From CAZKNF01 sp964554105 (lineage in GTDB: Bacteria; Bacteroidota; Rhodothermia; Rhodothermales; VXPQ01): 64,000 nt of DNA. The notes under the pieces were generated by a model. That model made no database searches, had not been told where the DNA came from, and was given only the letters and a program-made list of their open reading frames with translations. Position 1 is the first letter of the stretch. Every line of letters begins with the position of its first letter. A program made the translations under genes and the position numbers. Below are positions 60,937-64,000 of the stretch, piece after piece. The stretch lies in assembly GCA_964554105.1 (NCBI GenBank), contig CAZKNF010000007.1, positions 18,759 through 82,758 on the forward strand. The letters run 5' to 3'.

Positions 60937-61070
60937 ACGTCGATCGATCCCGAGGATCCGTTATGCAGGCGCCGGGAATGCCACTTTTCGGGCAACTTAT
61001 TCCTGCACATTCAGGCAGATATTGCCCGGGCAGTTTTGAACCTGATGCTTCCCTGGACGTGTTAACGGGC

Positions 61071-61946
61071 ATGCAAGTAGCGAGCCGATCTTTCATCGTA
61101 TACCGGACGGCGCTGGCGCTCATCATCGGGATCGGCACCGGATTCATCGGCTACCTGGCCACCCCGATCGGCTGGATGCTCGGCGTACTAGCCTTCGTCG
61201 GCGTCCTCGCCGTATCGCTGATGCAGCCGCTGCGGCGGCTTCGAACCGTCGCTCGCCCTCTGCCGCCGGAGGCGACGGCGTGGCTCAACCGTTATCTTCC
61301 ACTCTACCGGCGCCTAGATCCCGCCGCGCGCGAGCGATTCGACAACGACATGAAGATCGTCCTGGATGAATGGACGTATGAGGGGGTGGATGGCGTTGAG
61401 GTCTCCCGCGAGATGAAAGCCGGCGTCGCCGCTGGTGCGGCCCTGCTCCTTCACGGCCGTCCCGACTGGGAGCTGCCCCGCCGTCAGACTATTCTTTTCT
61501 ATCCGGATCGGTTCGATCTGGACTATCTGCTGGATGATCAGGCAGCGTTCGACGGTATGGCCCATCAACAAGGACCGGTCATCCTGTCGTCGGTCGCGCT
61601 GCGTCAAAGCTGGGAAGATCCGGAAGACGGTGACAACGTCGTCCTGCATGAGCTTGCGCATCTGCTCGATTATGAGAATGAGTTTGCGGATGGTGTCCCG
61701 TCGCTCGTCGATCCCGGTTCGACGGTCGCCTGGCGCGATCTTGTCCGCAAGGAAATGTGGCGCATCCGCCATCGTCGCTCGATGCTGCGAGGCTACGGCG
61801 CCACGAATCCAGCCGAATTTTTTGCCGTCGCGGTGGAAAACTTCTTTGAGCGGCCGGATCTGATGGCGCGGCAACATCCGGAGCTGTTCGCCGCCTTGAA
61901 AGCACTTTTCAATCTGGATCCGCGATCACACGACGAAGAGCTCTGA
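61071..61946 (+). CDS. mtfA: MtfA-like zinc peptidase
   Basis: A 291-residue protein if started at 61071 (MQVASRSFIVYRT), which places an N-terminal pair of membrane helices (about residues 13-55) at the start; the open frame to 60963 adds a segment without clear features. The MtfA/Mlc-titration-factor domain follows: 'YLPLYRRLDPAARERFDNDMKIVLDEW', 'ILFYPDRFDLDYLLDD', and the zinc motif HELAH at residues 193-197 with 'NPAEFFAVAVENFFERPDLM'. MtfA is an M90 peptidase linked in E. coli to sugar-transport control. The membrane anchor is unusual for MtfA. It is divergent from flgF and outside the flagellar run. Confidence 0.88.
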   Translation: MQVASRSFIVYRTALALIIGIGTGFIGYLATPIGWMLGVLAFVGVLAVSLMQPLRRLRTVARPLPPEATAWLNRYLPLYRRLDPAARERFDNDMKIVLDEWTYEGVDGVEVSREMKAGVAAGAALLLHGRPDWELPRRQTILFYPDRFDLDYLLDDQAAFDGMAHQQGPVILSSVALRQSWEDPEDGDNVVLHELAHLLDYENEFADGVPSLVDPGSTVAWRDLVRKEMWRIRHRRSMLRGYGATNPAEFFAVAVENFFERPDLMARQHPELFAALKALFNLDPRSHDEEL

Positions 61947-62115
61947 TTCATTCGGCCCGGCCAAGCGCTCATCGATGGTTCCCTGGGTGCCGTGCGGAAT
62001 TCTACCCCTTCTCGCAATAATGGTCATCCGCTTCTCGGATGCATCTCGAGTGCAGTGGCATGATAGTTGTCCTCTCCGAACCATCGCTCTTCATGGTCTA
62101 TCATCGCCCGACGAC

Positions 62116-63837
62116 ATGCAGGATTACCAGTACCTCCTCGACCAGGCTTACGACTTTCTAAACAATGAACGCTATGGCGATGCGTTGAAATCCTTCAACC
62201 GGGCTTTTCAGTTGCAGCCAGACGAGACCGAACCCCTCGTGCAGATGGCTCTCGTATTTAAGCAGCTGGGTGACGCCGATGGAGCCGTCGGTCTATTCAA
62301 TAAAGCGGTCGAGATCGGTCCTCCCGATGCATTCGTTCTGCTCAACCTGGGTCTTCTATACTATGAATCTGGTCACTACGACAAATCCGAGGCATCACTG
62401 CAGGAAGCAGTCGAGATCATTGAACACGGCACGGCTTCTCTGCGCGACCAGTTGATCGAAGGGGATTTCGAAAGCAGCGAAGCTATCCACGCACAGTGTG
62501 ACGAATTGGATGAGACGGCCCGGTTCGCACGAAAGCTGCTCATCGATATCCGAACTCGCGAACATGCGTCCCCGCCGGCAGGCGCCGACGCAGCAAAAAA
62601 GCAATTGTTCGAATCGGCCGTCGAAAATGAGAAGAGGGGTAACACCCAGGCGGCGATGGAAGACTACGAGCATGTGCTGGCGATCGACGAGAATGATCTC
62701 CGAGCTCGCCTCAACCTGGCGACTCTTCGCAATGCCGAAGGGTCTCGGGAAGCCGCGCTCGAGCATCTGGTAGTGGTCAAGACCTCTCTCGAGACTCAAG
62801 TCGAAGTCATTACCACGGGGGGACACGATGTCGCGGAATCAGTAGACGAAACGCCGGCTGCGCTTCTCGACAATATTCGGGCGGTGCTTGAGCATGCGAC
62901 CCTGCTGCACGACCAGATAAAGCTTCGCCTCCTGTTTGCGGAGGCTGCGACGCGGAGAATAGAACGAACCAAGGTCGAGCGGCATCTTCCGGCACTCTCC
63001 CATGGCAAGCCCATACGAATAGGTGTCCTGGTCACGCTCTGGAAGCGCCACGCTCTTGCAGACCTCGTGTTGTCGCGGTGCAATTCAATTAGAGGACAAC
63101 TCGCGCCTGTGGTCGAGTTGGAGCTGATGGCCGTAGGCTCCGAAGGGGAGACCTCACGGCGACTCGCTGAACAGAACGGTTTTCGGTATATCGAACAGCC
63201 GAACGATCCGTTGGGGGCGAAGCGAAACGCCGGATTGAGGGCACTGGCTGATCGCGACCTGGATGCCGTTGCCTTTATCGACTCCGACGACTTCGTCAGC
63301 AAGCAGTTATTCACTACGTATGCGGTCGCCCTCCGGGCGGGCTATGCGGTGCTCGGTCTCCTCGACATGCACATCCTCGATCTCGAAAGCTTGCGAGCGT
63401 GCTACTGGCCCGGATACGGACCGACGGGAGGGCGCGAGGGCGAAACGGTTGGGCTGGCGCGCTGCGTGAACCGCGACCTGCTGGATCGACTCGAGTGGAA
63501 CCTATGGGACAATTCCTTGAACCGAGGGCTGGACGGAAGCATGATCGAGCACCTCGCGGGGCCCCTCCTTGATGATCCCGATCGATTCCCGATCGGCACC
63601 ATCAGCATCCAGGAGCACGGTATCACGGCAATCGACGTAAAGACGCGCGCGAATTTATGGAGCTTCGACCAGATGGTCTCCGGCGTCGAATCAGTACACC
63701 AGATCGCGCCGATGGAATTGCTGAGGGACCACTTTAGCGATAGAGAGGCCGGGCGTTTGCTCTCGATGAGCGATGCCGCAAATCAAGTCAGCAGGCTACT
63801 GGCTTCCGGCAGCGAGATCGACGGACTGGCCGCTTAG
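62116..63837 (+). CDS. TPR-glycosyltransferase fusion protein
   Basis: A 573-residue protein in two parts. Residues 1-105 are three TPR units ('YLLDQAYDFLNNERYGDALKSFNRAFQLQPDETEPLVQMALVFKQLGDADGAVGLFNKAVEIGPPDAFVLLNLGLLYY'), and another TPR pair lies at about 165-215. From about residue 297 a GT-A fold begins ('RIGVLVTLWKRHALADLVLSRC'), with 'GAKRNAGLRALADRDLDAVAFIDSDDFVS' giving a DSDD metal site near residue 389. Start 62116 is used since the frame upstream to 61975 shows no protein-like pattern. The substrate is unknown; nearby flagellar genes make flagellin a possible acceptor. Confidence 0.8.
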   Translation: MQDYQYLLDQAYDFLNNERYGDALKSFNRAFQLQPDETEPLVQMALVFKQLGDADGAVGLFNKAVEIGPPDAFVLLNLGLLYYESGHYDKSEASLQEAVEIIEHGTASLRDQLIEGDFESSEAIHAQCDELDETARFARKLLIDIRTREHASPPAGADAAKKQLFESAVENEKRGNTQAAMEDYEHVLAIDENDLRARLNLATLRNAEGSREAALEHLVVVKTSLETQVEVITTGGHDVAESVDETPAALLDNIRAVLEHATLLHDQIKLRLLFAEAATRRIERTKVERHLPALSHGKPIRIGVLVTLWKRHALADLVLSRCNSIRGQLAPVVELELMAVGSEGETSRRLAEQNGFRYIEQPNDPLGAKRNAGLRALADRDLDAVAFIDSDDFVSKQLFTTYAVALRAGYAVLGLLDMHILDLESLRACYWPGYGPTGGREGETVGLARCVNRDLLDRLEWNLWDNSLNRGLDGSMIEHLAGPLLDDPDRFPIGTISIQEHGITAIDVKTRANLWSFDQMVSGVESVHQIAPMELLRDHFSDREAGRLLSMSDAANQVSRLLASGSEIDGLAA

Positions 63838-64000
63838 ATGCCCTTCGTATCCGAAGAAGTCGATCATCTCCCGACACACCTGACGCAGCACGCCAGTCGG
63901 TATCGAATTGCAGACTCGTTGAGCGGTCCACCTATCGAACCGTACACGATGCTCGACGCTGCGATTCGCCGGGTGTGAAAGTGCATGCCAGCCGCGCGGC

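Noticed and set aside
63838..63978. 46-codon open frame directly after the TPR-glycosyltransferase stop
   Set aside because: It starts with ATG immediately after TAG but is short, has no recognisable pattern and is near the window edge; not enough support to call a gene.
1..64000. CRISPR arrays, tRNA or rRNA genes, insertion sequences, prophage genes
   Set aside because: No regularly spaced repeats, cloverleaf sequences, transposase motifs or phage structural genes were seen on reading either strand.

Overview
The window carries a nearly complete flagellar regulon of a diderm bacterium, flanked by housekeeping and accessory genes. FlgH and FlgI (L and P rings), many lipoprotein and Sec signal peptides, and a TamB homologue indicate an outer membrane. 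Moderately high G+C, the mix of neighbours (DUF1080 lipoprotein, AMIN/Gmad2 lipoprotein, GyrI/YCII/VOC/DoxX cluster) and the flagellar gene content would fit a Rhodothermota/Bacteroidota-type or related FCB-group organism. That placement is inference; no rRNA or other marker is present. A run of exactly 100 Ns shows that this is a scaffolded draft assembly.

Layout. Positions 1-14.8 kb hold unrelated genes: a 5'-truncated tamB, a D-aminoacylase-like lipoprotein, small lipoproteins and membrane proteins, a MATE exporter, a secreted nuclease, gdhA, a DUF1080 lipoprotein, and a YCII-VOC-DoxX operon divergent from a GyrI-like protein. Positions 14.8-42.7 kb are one unbroken minus-strand run read flgB-flgC-orf96-fliE-fliF-fliG-fliH-fliI-fliJ-motE-like-fliK-flgD-TIGR02530-flgE-cheZ-motA-motB-fliL-fliM-fliN-fliO-fliP-fliQ-fliR-flhB-flhA-flhF-flhG-orf86-fliA. 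At 43.0 kb an NtrC-type sigma-54 activator is divergent from flgB. Positions 44.4-47.2 kb hold fliS-fliD-fliT-flgM. Positions 47.6-50.9 kb hold a glycosyltransferase and two tandem flagellin genes. Positions 51.3-60.9 kb hold a second minus-strand run, flgF-flgG-flgA-flgH-flgI-flgJ-flgN-flgK-flgL-TPR-HDOD. The right end has an MtfA-like peptidase and a TPR-glycosyltransferase fusion.

Regulation can be partly read from the DNA. Sigma-54 type -24/-12 elements lie just upstream of flgB, fliS and flgF, with a further good candidate before fliM and a weaker one before the glycosyltransferase gene. FliA (sigma-28) type elements (-35 TTAAGT-like, 11-base spacer, -10 GCCGATAC-like) lie before flgM, the upstream flagellin gene and cheZ. 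This suggests a three-tier cascade: the sigma-54 activator switches on basal body, hook and export genes together with fliA, and FliA, restrained by FlgM, then switches on filament, motor and chemotaxis genes. These promoters are pattern matches by eye and have not been tested.

Points that stand out: flhG is broken only by an assembly artefact (55 bases repeated on both sides of the N gap); FlgH lacks the usual lipobox cysteine and ends in a hydrophobic segment; FliN has a long N-terminal extension; a CheZ homologue sits among motor genes; two unrelated glycosyltransferases bracket the flagellin/flg region; and several small uncharacterised proteins are embedded in the flagellar operons.
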